From contig NZ_JACHHN010000001.1 in the NCBI RefSeq assembly GCF_014202765.1, positions 933,735-997,734 of the forward strand: a stretch of DNA of 64,000 nucleotides, read 5' to 3'. The position numbers were made by a program, and so were the translations under genes. The notes beneath the pieces were generated by a model. The model was given only the letters and a program-made list of their open reading frames with translations, made no database searches and was not told the origin of the DNA. This stretch comes from Silvimonas terrae (GTDB lineage: Bacteria; Pseudomonadota; Gammaproteobacteria; Burkholderiales; Chitinibacteraceae). Positions 54,879 through 64,000 of the stretch are shown here, in pieces. The stretch's first letter is position 1; each line of letters opens with the position of its first letter.

Positions 54879-56195
54879 TTACAGCGCCATCAGTACAAAC
54901 ATGGCCACAACGGCGACCAGCATGACCGCTGTCGCCAGCCAGCCCAGGATTTCAAGGTGACGCGGCACGGCAAAATCACCCATGATGCGGTCGTTGGACG
55001 CAATCAGCATGATGACGACCATGGCGGGCACTGCGACAACGCCATTGATGACCGCGCTCCAGAACAGCGCGGTCATGGGGTCGATGTGGACCACATTCAT
55101 CAAGACACCCACGGCGATGGCGAACACAATCAGGCCGTAAAAACGGCGTGCCGCCAGGGCCCGATGTGACAGGCTGTTTGGCCAGTCCAGCGTGCCGGCA
55201 ATGCCGTAAGAGGCAGAGGCGGCCAGAATGGGTACGCCCAGCAAGCCGGTGCCGATAATGCCGCAAGCGAACAAGGCAAATGCCGCCTCGCCGGCGAAGG
55301 GCTTAAGTGCCTGCGCCGCCTGGGCGGTCGATTTGATATCGGTAATGCCATGCGCGTTGAGCGTGCATGCGGTCGCCACCACAATGCAGTAGGCAATCAG
55401 AGTGGAAAACGCCATGCCTGCCAGGGTATCGCTGCGGATGCGTGAAAAAGCGGCCTGGTGCTGATGTGGGGCGTCAATGAGTGCGTCCCGGTCTGCGCGT
55501 TGCTGTATCTCTTCAACTTCTTGCGAGGATTGCCAGAAAAACAGATAGGGGCTGATGGTGGTTCCGAACACGGCCACGACCGTAGTCATGTATTTGTTTT
55601 CCCAGCGCAAGGGTGGCAGAACCGTGGTCCGTAGTACCTGCGCCCAGGGTACCTTGATGGATATCATCACCACCACATAGGCAAACAGACTGAGCGTCAG
55701 CCACTTGAGCACGCTGGCGTAGCGCTGGTACGGCACCAGCACCATGCACAGGGCGCAGAACACGCCAAATCCGGCCACCAGCCAGATTCGCTCATGCACG
55801 TGCAACAGCAAAGCTGCGCTGTCACCCATGGCTGCCAGATCTGCGCCGATGTTGATGACGTTGGCGACAAACATCGGCAGGATGACGATGTAAAACAATG
55901 ACTTGTGGTAGTTTTTCTGCAGGGTGGACGCCAGCCCGTTGCCCGTCGTCCGGCCAATTCGGGCCGAAATGGCCTGAATGGCAAACATCAGCGGAAAACA
56001 CAGCAGCAGTGTCCAGAGAATATCAAAGCGGAACGCGGCGCCAGCCTGGGAATAGGTGGCAATCCCGCTGGGGTCATCGTCCGCCGCGCCGGTCACAAGA
56101 CCAGGACCGAGTTGCTTCCACCATCTTTGCTTGCTGTCGGCCATGGTCTGATCCATGCGAAAGGTGTGTGATTTCATCCTCCGCAGCTTCGCCAT
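54879..56195 (-). CDS. Nramp-related divalent metal transporter
   Basis: 438 aa, about 11 transmembrane helices; ATG 56144 (MADSKQRWWKQLGPG) may be the true start. The fold is Nramp-like, but the TM1 motif reads DDDPSGIATYSQAGA instead of DPGN, and the TM6 motif GTTISPYLFFWQSSQEVEEI (split) lacks the MPH residues that bind Mn2+/Fe2+ in canonical Nramp. This subgroup is distinct, and its substrate (possibly Mg2+ or another ion) is open. Upstream of the membrane-protein pair on the same strand, 180 bp apart. Confidence 0.85.
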   Translation of the reverse strand: MAKLRRMKSHTFRMDQTMADSKQRWWKQLGPGLVTGAADDDPSGIATYSQAGAAFRFDILWTLLLCFPLMFAIQAISARIGRTTGNGLASTLQKNYHKSLFYIVILPMFVANVINIGADLAAMGDSAALLLHVHERIWLVAGFGVFCALCMVLVPYQRYASVLKWLTLSLFAYVVVMISIKVPWAQVLRTTVLPPLRWENKYMTTVVAVFGTTISPYLFFWQSSQEVEEIQQRADRDALIDAPHQHQAAFSRIRSDTLAGMAFSTLIAYCIVVATACTLNAHGITDIKSTAQAAQALKPFAGEAAFALFACGIIGTGLLGVPILAASASYGIAGTLDWPNSLSHRALAARRFYGLIVFAIAVGVLMNVVHIDPMTALFWSAVINGVVAVPAMVVIMLIASNDRIMGDFAVPRHLEILGWLATAVMLVAVVAMFVLMAL

Positions 56196-56479
56196 CCCGC
56201 ACCAGTCGCGTCGGGCTGCTTTTCATGCAGTCCTGGGCTGACGCTGCGTTGTGATTCCTCGCAAGTACGCAGGCCAGACCACTACAGCACAAGCAGACCC
56301 GCCTCGACATGAGTGGACGCCTGATCAGCGCAGCTTAGGGGTATGCCGTCCTGCGTACTCAGTCATTGGCAGGCAACGGCGTCAGTCCCCGGTGTTTGAT
56401 CATCCATTGCACGGCAGGTGTCGCAGGACCGCGATTTAGCCCGCCGCCCAAGTCCGATCAGGAAAGGAGTAGTGCTGCT

Positions 56480-56797
56480 ATGAGACCTCTACATGTGCGC
56501 GGCCAGAACGAGGCTGCGAAGCACCCGCAAAGAACAGTGACCCCGACGCCACCGCAGGTGGAGACGGAAGGGGAACCGCATACGCAGGAGGGTGGCATCC
56601 AGCCCGCTGCCGGGCAAGCGCAGGAGGCGGAGAGGGCGCGGCCGCGCGAGCAGCATCCCTTGCGCGAACAGCAGAGCACGCCTGATAAGGTGGATGCCGC
56701 GCTGGATTCGGTCTACGGCACCCACTCCGAGCCATCCGCAAAACGCCGCCCGGAGAAAGACGGCGAGCACAATTTTGATCTGGACGATCAGCAATAG
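56480..56797 (+). CDS. Hydrophilic, probably disordered small protein
   Basis: 105 aa, GGAAAGGAG ribosome site upstream. Rich in Gln, Glu, Pro and Arg with no hydrophobic core; C-terminus EKDGEHNFDLDDQQ. Resembles small stress-type or linker proteins; no family recognised. Confidence 0.55.
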   Translation: MRPLHVRGQNEAAKHPQRTVTPTPPQVETEGEPHTQEGGIQPAAGQAQEAERARPREQHPLREQQSTPDKVDAALDSVYGTHSEPSAKRRPEKDGEHNFDLDDQQ

Positions 56798-56831
56798 CGT
56801 TCCGGTTGGCTGCCAGCAAGCCCGGCCTGTC

Positions 56832-56870
56832 AAACACAAAGCCCCGGTATTGACCCGGGGCTTTGTGTTT
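56832..56870. terminator. Bidirectional terminator
   Basis: Sixteen-bp perfect stem AAACACAAAGCCCCGG/CCGGGGCTTTGTGTTT with a 7-nt loop, between the disordered-protein gene and modA, which converge here. Confidence 0.92.
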
Positions 56871-56897
56871 GCTCAAGCGCTGCTACCGCAGATGTAC

Positions 56898-57773
<876 letters not shown>

Positions 57774-57933
57774 TCAGCAAATCTTCCGCACCAAGCGGCT
57801 TGGTCGGGGGCGGGGCGTCACCACATTCTGTGGGAATTTTAATCAAATTGCATCAGGCGCAAGCGTCCTGGATTGACCCTGATCGCATCAGATGTTGATA
57901 CGCATGACCTGGTGGCTCGGGGCAGGGCAATAC

Positions 57934-58506
57934 TCAAGTGTTCTGATCAGCGCGCCACGCCGCCGGGTCGCGCAATCTTTCAAACAGGGTATCGCTTGTG
58001 TCCTCTGCCAGGGGTACGAAGCCAAGTAGATCCATTAATACCAGGCCCGTGGCGGCAAGCCAGCGGAGCGCGGCCAGGTCTGCGTCCTGCGCCTCATCAT
58101 GGATTCGGGTCAGATATTCAGTATGGTCGCTCCGGATTTGCTGCAGTAACTCCGGGGCTTGGGCAAGAGCAGCCAGGAAAGCAAGATTGACTGGCTTTCC
58201 GGTCGCGCTGGCTAGCGCTTGCAGCGCCTTGAGTTGCCCTTGCAGCGCTGGTTCTCCCTCGGGAGTGCCGGTTTGAGTGGCCAAGTCGGTGGCGACCTCG
58301 TTGATATGCTGGCTACGGTATTGCAAAAGGGCGGTCAGCAATCCTTCTTTTGTCTCAAACTGATGTAGTAATCCGCCTTTGCTGATGCCACTTTCACTGG
58401 CTAGCGCGTCGAACGTGAGCGCGCCAATGCCCTCCCGCTGCAATAACCCCAAAGCGGCCTTGATGGCTTTCAATCGCGATTGTTCTGAACGAGTGGGGTT
58501 ATCCAT
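57934..58506 (-). CDS. TetR-family regulator
   Basis: 190 aa. HTH: TFDALASESGISKGGLLHQF, then ETKEGLLTALL; the C-terminal ligand domain (TetR_C, FLAALAQAPELLQQI) is small. First downstream member of a tandem TetR pair; the gene 62 bp upstream is its relative in layout and they may be co-transcribed. Target unknown. Confidence 0.9.
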   Translation of the reverse strand: MDNPTRSEQSRLKAIKAALGLLQREGIGALTFDALASESGISKGGLLHQFETKEGLLTALLQYRSQHINEVATDLATQTGTPEGEPALQGQLKALQALASATGKPVNLAFLAALAQAPELLQQIRSDHTEYLTRIHDEAQDADLAALRWLAATGLVLMDLLGFVPLAEDTSDTLFERLRDPAAWRADQNT

Positions 58507-58568
58507 GATGCGGGCGTGAAGGCGTTCTCTGAAAGGGTGACGTGGCTTGTCGACGATGCCCGGTGGGG

Positions 58569-59177
58569 CTAATCCGTTGTGGTGGGGTGTTCCAGTGGCC
58601 GCCAGAAATCATTGTCGCCCAATGTGTTGAACAACTGGCTTCGCTCCGCTTCGGAAAACGGCGACAGGCCGAAAACACTGAGCAGGCCCAAGCCCCAGCC
58701 GGCAGCCCAGCGCAAATGTGCCAATTGGGCATCGGCGCTTTCGTCTGTGGCCTTGACCAGGCTGGAGGCGATGCGCTGGCGAGTTTCTGCCATGGCCTCC
58801 GGCTCTTCCAGTAGCGCAGAAAAAACGGCACGTGCGGGCGAGTGGGTGTTTTCAACCATTTCACGCATGATCGCAATTTGCCGGACGATAAACTGTTGAG
58901 ATGCCTGCGCAGGCTGTGCGGCAGCAAATTCATTACGAAATGAGCGAAAGGTCTCCGCGCGAAACGCCAGAATACCCTGCAACAGCGCTTTCTTTGAGGG
59001 GAAGTGACGCGTCACCGCCCCCTTGCTCAGGCCTGCTTCCTGGGCCACCGCACCAAACGTCAGCCGTGCCCCGCCATCACGCCCCAGCACGGCAAGTGCT
59101 GCGGTGATAATCGTGCGTCGGGTTTGCTCTGAGCGCTCTTGCCTCGTGGTCAAAACGGGTCCTTGAAATAGCATCAC
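58569..59177 (-). CDS. TetR-family regulator
   Basis: 202 aa; ATG 59174 is one codon in. HTH: TFGAVAQEAGLSKGAVTRHFPSKKALLQG (split by the recognition helix). The C-terminal domain LRWAAGWGLGLLSVFGLSPF parallels the partner gene (LRWLAATGLVLMDLLGFVPL), suggesting ancient tandem duplication. Divergent from the mipA-like gene, a possible target. Confidence 0.9.
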   Translation of the reverse strand: MMLFQGPVLTTRQERSEQTRRTIITAALAVLGRDGGARLTFGAVAQEAGLSKGAVTRHFPSKKALLQGILAFRAETFRSFRNEFAAAQPAQASQQFIVRQIAIMREMVENTHSPARAVFSALLEEPEAMAETRQRIASSLVKATDESADAQLAHLRWAAGWGLGLLSVFGLSPFSEAERSQLFNTLGDNDFWRPLEHPTTTD

Positions 59178-59291
59178 GGAAAGAGTGCAAGCATAACTGA
59201 TGCGGCCTTTCCCGGCCTAATCGGGGCTGTGTTGCGGGCGGTATTTGCCACTACGCCACGCTACGGCCCAGCTACATGCCGGATACATTTT

Positions 59292-59318
59292 AAAAACCGT
59301 CCAGGCGGTTTTTATTTT
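59292..59318 (+). terminator. Orphan terminator hairpin upstream of the mipA-like gene
   Basis: AAAAACCG/CGGTTTTT stem with loop TCCAGG and a following T-rich stretch, in the divergent region before the mipA-like gene. Could insulate or attenuate it. Confidence 0.6.
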
Positions 59319-59409
59319 GCCGGATTTTGATACACTCCAGCGCGTTATCCCCTTTTTGAGTCTCTGGGCCATATGGCGCGGGGCGATCAGCAACAACTGT
59401 GGAGAGAAA

Positions 59410-60255
59410 ATGGTTATTCAGAAAAAAGGTGTCCGCTGCGGATGGCTGGCATCTCTTGCGATGATGTTGTCTGCCGGTGCGGCGCTTGCCCAGACCGGCA
59501 GCGCACCCTCGGCGGTGGTGGCCGCCACGCCGCAAGATTTACCGGATGATGGTTTGCATTACTCGCTGGGTTTTGGCGCATTTGTTGCCCCAAAGTACGC
59601 CGGCGCCAGCGATAGCCATGTTATCCCCGCGCCCTTGTTTGGCGTGCGCTATGACCGTTTTTTTCTGGGCACCGTTCCGGATGCCAATGTGCCGTTTGGC
59701 ATTGGCGCTTATCTGGATCGGGACAATGCCATCAGAGTAGGCGTCGCCCTGTCTGCCGATCTGGTCAAACCCCGTAAATCTTCGGATGACGCGCGCTTGA
59801 CCGGCATGCCGGATATTGAGCGCACGGCGCACGCCACTGTGTTTGCCAGTTACAACCTGGCATGGTTGTCGGTGGTCAGTTCCGCCACGCAAGATATCGG
59901 CGGCAAAGATCAGGGGGCGACCGCAACGCTGGATGTACTGGGCAAATACCGGCCCACGGAACAACTCACCTTCACCGCAGGGCCGGGTGTCACGTGGGGG
60001 AGTAGCCAGTACAACCAGACCTTTTACGGCGTAACCGCGGCAGATAGCGCCAGTTCTGGCCTGGCCCAGTACACGCCAGGCTCGGGGCTGGCGGCGGTTC
60101 GTTTTTCAGTCGGCGCCATGTACCAACTGGATAAAGACTGGACTCTGGGCGCACGCATCGGCGCCACGCGCTTGCCGGGGGATGTGGGTGACAGCCCGAT
60201 TGTGGAGAAGAAAAACCAGATGACCTACGGCGTATTTACCAATTACAACTTTTGA
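59410..60255 (+). CDS. MipA/OmpV family outer-membrane protein
   Basis: 281 aa from MVIQKKGVRCGWLASLAMML with GGAGAG upstream; the frame extends 55 codons left without signal-peptide character. Signal peptide ends ALA-QTGS. Family features: SLGFGAFVAPKYAGASDSHV, PLFGVRYDRFFLG and the closing strand MTYGVFTNYNF with terminal Phe. MipA/OmpV beta-barrels have been linked to murein-synthesis scaffolds and to stress or drug response; the role here is open. Confidence 0.9.
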   Translation: MVIQKKGVRCGWLASLAMMLSAGAALAQTGSAPSAVVAATPQDLPDDGLHYSLGFGAFVAPKYAGASDSHVIPAPLFGVRYDRFFLGTVPDANVPFGIGAYLDRDNAIRVGVALSADLVKPRKSSDDARLTGMPDIERTAHATVFASYNLAWLSVVSSATQDIGGKDQGATATLDVLGKYRPTEQLTFTAGPGVTWGSSQYNQTFYGVTAADSASSGLAQYTPGSGLAAVRFSVGAMYQLDKDWTLGARIGATRLPGDVGDSPIVEKKNQMTYGVFTNYNF

Positions 60256-60353
60256 TGACTGAACGCGGATAGCAGCGTGCAAGCCCGGGGTCGCCATGGT
60301 GCCTTGCACTATCCGGGCTGGCCCTGCTGTTTTGGGTCAAAACAGAGCGTTGG

Positions 60354-60878
60354 CTACGAGCGGGTGAGTGTGCTGGCGCGCGGCCATCTGAAAATAAAGG
60401 TGGGCACCGTCGAGCCATCTGGCGCATGCCAGACTGAATCCTGGGCATTGTGTGCGCCATTGGCCTGATAAAAACGCTGGGCACGTTCGTTGGTTTGATT
60501 GACCAGCAAATACAAACCCAGACCCGGATAGCGTACTTCGCACACCTGTGCCGCCGCCCTCAGCAGGCGTTGACCGATCGCCTGACCCTGCCAGCGGGCC
60601 GCGACATGCAGATTATCCAGGTAAGACCCCCATTCTTCATGTCTGGCCAGATAAAGGCAGCTAAACCCGGCGACCTCTCCGGCATGCTCTGCGACAAGAA
60701 CCACCTGATCCGCTGCTGGCGCTGCAAGGCGTTCCGCCCAGATGCGCTGCCGCTCTGCTGGCGCGGTATGGGCCAGATAGTCCGGGGTGAGTACATCGCC
60801 ATAGGTGGCGGCCCAACTGGCCCAATGCAGTTGGGCAATCTGGCTGGCATGCGCAAAAGAAGCGGGAAGGATATCCAC
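60354..60878 (-). CDS. GNAT-family N-acetyltransferase
   Basis: 174 aa from GTG 60878 (VDILPASFAHASQI), where homology begins; the longer frame to 61115 adds 79 residues that do not look like protein. Motif A of the acetyl-CoA site is LHVAARWQGQAIGQRLL (RWQGQAIG), followed by YLLVNQTNERAQRFYQANGA. Transfers acetyl from acetyl-CoA to an unknown amine. Confidence 0.85.
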   Translation of the reverse strand: MDILPASFAHASQIAQLHWASWAATYGDVLTPDYLAHTAPAERQRIWAERLAAPAADQVVLVAEHAGEVAGFSCLYLARHEEWGSYLDNLHVAARWQGQAIGQRLLRAAAQVCEVRYPGLGLYLLVNQTNERAQRFYQANGAHNAQDSVWHAPDGSTVPTFIFRWPRASTLTRS

Positions 60879-61017
60879 GTTGGCCCGTCGGTGAGTGCAA
60901 TGGCATGAGCTTGTTTGTATGCGGCAAGCATGCCATTGCTTGCGGCTGGGCGGTTTGATCTGGGCAGCCGAAGCAAAACGTCTATGAATCACAGAGACTG
61001 GGTGCTGTCCCCTGTGT

Positions 61018-61692
61018 TTAGGCGCCGTATGGCGTAATGCCTTGTTTTTGTGGTTCTGCGGGCTCCCGGGCACCTTCGACAAATAAACGCAAAGCCGCTT
61101 CAAACTCGCTGGCAAGGCTCAACTGCCGATCGGACAGCCAGCGCATCAATGCGCCGAAATACAGAAAATGGAACTGTAACGCCAACTGGCCTGCATCCTG
61201 GCTTGCATCCAGTTCGCCGGTCTGCTGACCCATTGTGATCAGCGCGGTCCAGACCTGGACCATATCCCGGCGGGTTTCTGCCGGTAAACCGGGCTCGAAC
61301 GTGGCAAATTTGAAGCGCACATAGGGCAGCAAGTAGTCCGGGTGCGTCTCACACCAATGTGCAGACGCGGCCAGCAAACCGCTGGCGCCAGTCCGGAACG
61401 AGCGGGCCACTAACAGCGCGGGCTCAACCTGCGCCAGATCCCGGGCGAGTTCGTCTTCCAGCAAGCACGCCAGAATGGCGTCTTTGACCGGGAAATACTT
61501 GTAGAGCGTTCGTTTGGAGACGGAGACCGTGGCAGCGATCAACTCCATCGTCACGTTTTCGTATCCCCGTTCTTTGAACAGTGCGTCGGCAACGGTCGCA
61601 ATCCGGGCCATGAGTCGGGCCTGTTTTTGCGCCCGCACACCGCTTGGTGCCGGGTCAGGCAAAGCAGGGGATGGAGAGGCGGGGGTGGTCAT
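61018..61692 (-). CDS. TetR-family regulator of the glycosyltransferase
   Basis: 224 aa. HTH: ELIAATVSVSKRTLYKYFPV, KDAILACLLEDEL following. The C-terminal domain is of the AcrR/TetR_C type. Divergent from the glycosyltransferase with a 21-bp palindrome between them, so it most likely represses both genes. Confidence 0.9.
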   Translation of the reverse strand: MTTPASPSPALPDPAPSGVRAQKQARLMARIATVADALFKERGYENVTMELIAATVSVSKRTLYKYFPVKDAILACLLEDELARDLAQVEPALLVARSFRTGASGLLAASAHWCETHPDYLLPYVRFKFATFEPGLPAETRRDMVQVWTALITMGQQTGELDASQDAGQLALQFHFLYFGALMRWLSDRQLSLASEFEAALRLFVEGAREPAEPQKQGITPYGA

Positions 61693-61715
61693 GGACGGAA
61701 AGTATACCGAATGAT

Positions 61716-61736
61716 AAAGTAAACGACGTTTACTTT
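61716..61736. promoter_or_regulatory. TetR operator (21-bp palindrome)
   Basis: Nine-bp arms AAAGTAAAC/GTTTACTTT with GAC between, 19 bp before the glycosyltransferase ATG and 24 bp from the TetR start. Confidence 0.75.
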
Positions 61737-61754
61737 TTTGGGGTGAACCGGACT

Positions 61755-62978
61755 ATGAAACTGCTCGCGCTGACCTACGGGACAGAAGGGGATACCCGCC
61801 CGCTTGCGGCACTCAGCCACGCGCTGCAACTGGCCGGGCACAAGGTTCATTTGCTCGCGGACGGGCACACCCTGGGGTCGGCCCATGAACTGGGCGTGCC
61901 TGCGTCCGGTTTGTCCGGGGATATCCGGGCGCTCTTTGCCGAGCATGGTCCAAAAGGCGCGCAAGCCACTGCCAATGCGCTCGTGCGGCTGACCAATGCC
62001 CACGCTGCCAACTGGATGACCCAGACACTGGCTGCCGCGCGGGAGTGTGATGGCATTCTCACCGCCGGGCTGGCCGGCTTTACCGGCTTGTCTGTGGCCG
62101 AGAGCCTGGGTATTCCGGTTATTGGCACCGGCATGATCCCGCTGACGCCTTCGCGTACTTTTCCGTCGCCTTTCCTGCCAGCAGGGCTGGTGCCTCATTG
62201 GCTCAATCGGGCCAGCCTCAAGCTCACCAACCAGTTGGTCTGGCTTTCGCTGGCCAGGGCGTTGAACCGGGCGCGAATACAGCTTGCCGGTTTGCCCGCC
62301 TGCAAGTCGTTGCCGGATGGACACCCCATGTTGTACGGCATTTCGCCCACACTGTTGCCCCGGCCTGAAGATTGGCCGGCCAACGCCCACCTGTGTGGCC
62401 AATGGCGCATGCCCCAAGTCGATTTTCAGCCGCCTGCCGAGCTGGCCCGGTTTCTGGCGGCAGGCCCGGCACCGCTTTATATCGGTTTTGGCAGCATGGC
62501 CGGGCTCGATACCCGTCAGATCATCACGCAGCTGGCGACCGCGCTGGCCGGGCGGCGCGCGCTGTTTTACCCCGGCTGGAGTGATGGCGAGGGCATCAAC
62601 CTGCCTGCCAATATCCTGCAAGTTGGGCCGTTGCCGCATGACTGGCTTTTTCCGCAAACGGCGGCCGTCATTCACCATGGCGGGTCGGGTACAACCCATT
62701 CAGCCACCCGGGCCGGCAAACCCTCTATTGTCATTCCGTTTGCCGGGGATCAGCCTTTCTGGGCCGCCCGCCTTGCGACCTTGGGTATCGCCCCGCCAGC
62801 CATCAAGCACGCGCGCCTTGACGCGGCGGTATTTGCCGCAGCGATCCGGTTTGTGGAACAGCCGCAGGTGCTGGACAAAGCAGCACAACTGGGCGCGCAG
62901 ATGGCCACAGAGGACGGCTTGGGTACGGCCGTCGCGCTGATCGAACGCATGATGCGGGTGACGGGCTCAGGTCGCTGA
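61755..62978 (+). CDS. UDP-glycosyltransferase (UGT/macrolide GT type, GT1)
   Basis: 407 aa from MKLLALTYGTEGDTRPLAAL. GT-B fold: N-terminal acceptor domain to about residue 200 and C-terminal donor domain with the GT1 signature LQVGPLPHDWLFPQTAAVIHHGGSGTTHSA (split; HHGGSGT binds the diphosphate) and VIPFAGDQPFWAARL. Similar enzymes glycosylate macrolides, sterols or lipids. With a dedicated TetR it could detoxify a xenobiotic, or modify a membrane lipid. Confidence 0.9.
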   Translation: MKLLALTYGTEGDTRPLAALSHALQLAGHKVHLLADGHTLGSAHELGVPASGLSGDIRALFAEHGPKGAQATANALVRLTNAHAANWMTQTLAAARECDGILTAGLAGFTGLSVAESLGIPVIGTGMIPLTPSRTFPSPFLPAGLVPHWLNRASLKLTNQLVWLSLARALNRARIQLAGLPACKSLPDGHPMLYGISPTLLPRPEDWPANAHLCGQWRMPQVDFQPPAELARFLAAGPAPLYIGFGSMAGLDTRQIITQLATALAGRRALFYPGWSDGEGINLPANILQVGPLPHDWLFPQTAAVIHHGGSGTTHSATRAGKPSIVIPFAGDQPFWAARLATLGIAPPAIKHARLDAAVFAAAIRFVEQPQVLDKAAQLGAQMATEDGLGTAVALIERMMRVTGSGR

Positions 62979-63353
62979 CCCGTTCAGAATATCCTTCACC
63001 GCGACTAGCGCATTGCGTACCGCTGCGCCGCCGGCATAGAACATCAGTTGCAGGATTGCTTCGATAATCTGCTCCCGTGTCGCGCCTGCGCGTAGCGCCG
63101 CCTGGGTGTGTGCCCGCAGTTGGGTTACTGGATGGCCCAGCGTCACGCAAGAGGCGATCACCACCAGTTCTCGCACCACCGGATCAAGGCCCGGCCGGCA
63201 AGCGATCCCGCCCAGCGCCCATTCAATCGACATTTCGGCAAAATCCGGACACAGCCCATCCATATCGCTGATCAGTGCTTCGGCCGCGCCGTCACCGAAC
63301 ATCTGCGTGAGATAAGCGACGCCACGCGGGCGCAGTTCCTGGTTGGCAGTCAT
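62967..63353 (-). CDS. Carboxymuconolactone decarboxylase family protein
   Basis: 128 aa, single AhpD/CMD-like helical domain: MSIEWALGGIACRPGLDPVV, then ELVVIASCVTLGHPVTQLRAH with one Cys in the position of the AhpD pair, and IIEAILQLMFYAGGAAV. Only one redox cysteine (SCVTLGHP), so it may be a true gamma-carboxymuconolactone-type enzyme rather than a peroxidase. Overlaps the end of the glycosyltransferase by 12 bp; divergent from the LysR gene. Confidence 0.88.
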   Translation of the reverse strand: MTANQELRPRGVAYLTQMFGDGAAEALISDMDGLCPDFAEMSIEWALGGIACRPGLDPVVRELVVIASCVTLGHPVTQLRAHTQAALRAGATREQIIEAILQLMFYAGGAAVRNALVAVKDILNGSAT

Positions 63354-63460
63354 TGGTGTTCTCCTGAGTTGGGGCAGGCCATGGGCTCACCTTAATTCAA
63401 CAATCAGCGCGCGATAAATGGTGGTTCATTTTCTGCTTTCGATAATGTAGTTTTAGAATG

Positions 63461-64000
63461 ATGGACAAACTCGAAAACATGGTCGTCTTCGTCAAGGTGG
63501 TAGAGCGTGGCAGTTTTGCCGCCGCTGCCGAAGAATTCCGGATTTCCGCAGCCATGGCCGGGGTTCACGTGCGCGCGCTGGAGCAACGCCTGGGCGCCCG
63601 GCTGATCAACCGCACCACGCGCCGGCACCGCCTGACCGAAATTGGCGAGCTCTACTACGAACGCTGCAAACAGATACTGGCGGACATTGCCGATGCAGAC
63701 GCCAGCGCGGCCAGGCTCAAAGCGCGCCCGCAAGGGCGATTACGGGTGGCCGCCCCGGTCTCGGTGGGTGTGCACGCCATTGCGCCATCCTGTCGGGATT
63801 ACATGGCGGACAATCCGGACGTCTTTATTGATCTGATGGTGAGTGACCGGCCGATTGACATGCTGGAAGACGCGATCGAAGTGGCTGTCCGGATCGGTGA
63901 GCTGGAAGATTCGTCGATGATTGCGCGACCGCTCATGCCATATCGCTCGCTGATCTGTGCCGCGCCGGACTATCTGCGCCGCCACGGCACGCCGCTACAA
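63461..64000 (+). CDS. LysR-family regulator, cut by the window end
   Basis: At least 180 aa without a stop before the window ends; ATG 63458 (one codon earlier) is possible. HTH: MVVFVKVVERGSFAAAAEEF, then MAGVHVRALEQRLGARLINR. The substrate-binding domain begins after LKARPQGRLRVAAPVSVGVH. Divergent from the carboxymuconolactone-decarboxylase-like gene, its probable target. Confidence 0.93.
   Translation, partial: MDKLENMVVFVKVVERGSFAAAAEEFRISAAMAGVHVRALEQRLGARLINRTTRRHRLTEIGELYYERCKQILADIADADASAARLKARPQGRLRVAAPVSVGVHAIAPSCRDYMADNPDVFIDLMVSDRPIDMLEDAIEVAVRIGELEDSSMIARPLMPYRSLICAAPDYLRRHGTPLQ

Overview
The window looks like a chromosomal segment of a betaproteobacterium, most likely in the Neisseriales (Chitinibacteraceae/Chromobacteriaceae type). 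The grounds are a Neisseriales-like general porin, a second stand-alone EF-G, a PEP-CTERM protein, an OsmC-YcaO fusion and high-GC coding with many C/G-ending codons. The genus is inferred; no rRNA is present.

Layout. 1-3.7 kb: core genes (porin, gnd). 3775-19561: a 15.8-kb integrated element bounded by an exact 28-bp repeat of the 3' end of tRNA-Gly(CCC). It has a tyrosine integrase at the left end and the intact tRNA at the right end. Inside is a strongly deleted podovirus-like prophage: an early-gene cluster (MazG-like, DUF1643 and others), a DUF2971 moron, an HslV-like phage protease, and a large 'polyvalent' injected protein whose 3' part is broken. No terminase, portal, capsid, tail or lysis gene was found. 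Next to the tRNA end lies a three-gene cargo operon on the minus strand: STAS-HATPase protein, STAS-like DUF4325 protein and a membrane-anchored protein. This is the best candidate for an undescribed system here. Heptamer repeats phased at 11 bp at both ends look like integrase arm sites.

19.6-35 kb: a small basic DNA-binding-type protein preceded by ten GTCAC/GTGAC pentamers; hutH with a HutC-type operator; divergent fusA-like EF-G; small membrane, lipoprotein and lipocalin-like genes; folE; a sugar-binding-protein/glycosidase/LacI operon without permeases; a DUF502 protein and a ChaA antiporter. 35-46 kb: a PAS-PAS-GAF-GGDEF-EAL phosphodiesterase convergent with a MASE1 hybrid histidine kinase (preceded by a 34-codon membrane sORF), a PEP-CTERM protein, and a TetR/MFS efflux pair. 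46-64 kb: OsmC-YcaO protein, MarR-GNAT fusion, HipBA toxin-antitoxin pair, NmrA/epimerase-like reductase, LuxR-type regulator, a membrane-protein group with an Nramp-related transporter, an orphan ModA, two tandem TetR genes, a MipA-like outer-membrane protein, a GNAT, a TetR/UGT glycosyltransferase pair, and a carboxymuconolactone-decarboxylase-like gene divergent from a LysR gene cut by the window end.

The chromosomal part is mostly many small, self-regulated transcription units, each with a palindromic operator and clear bidirectional terminators. The element is the only accessory block of any size.
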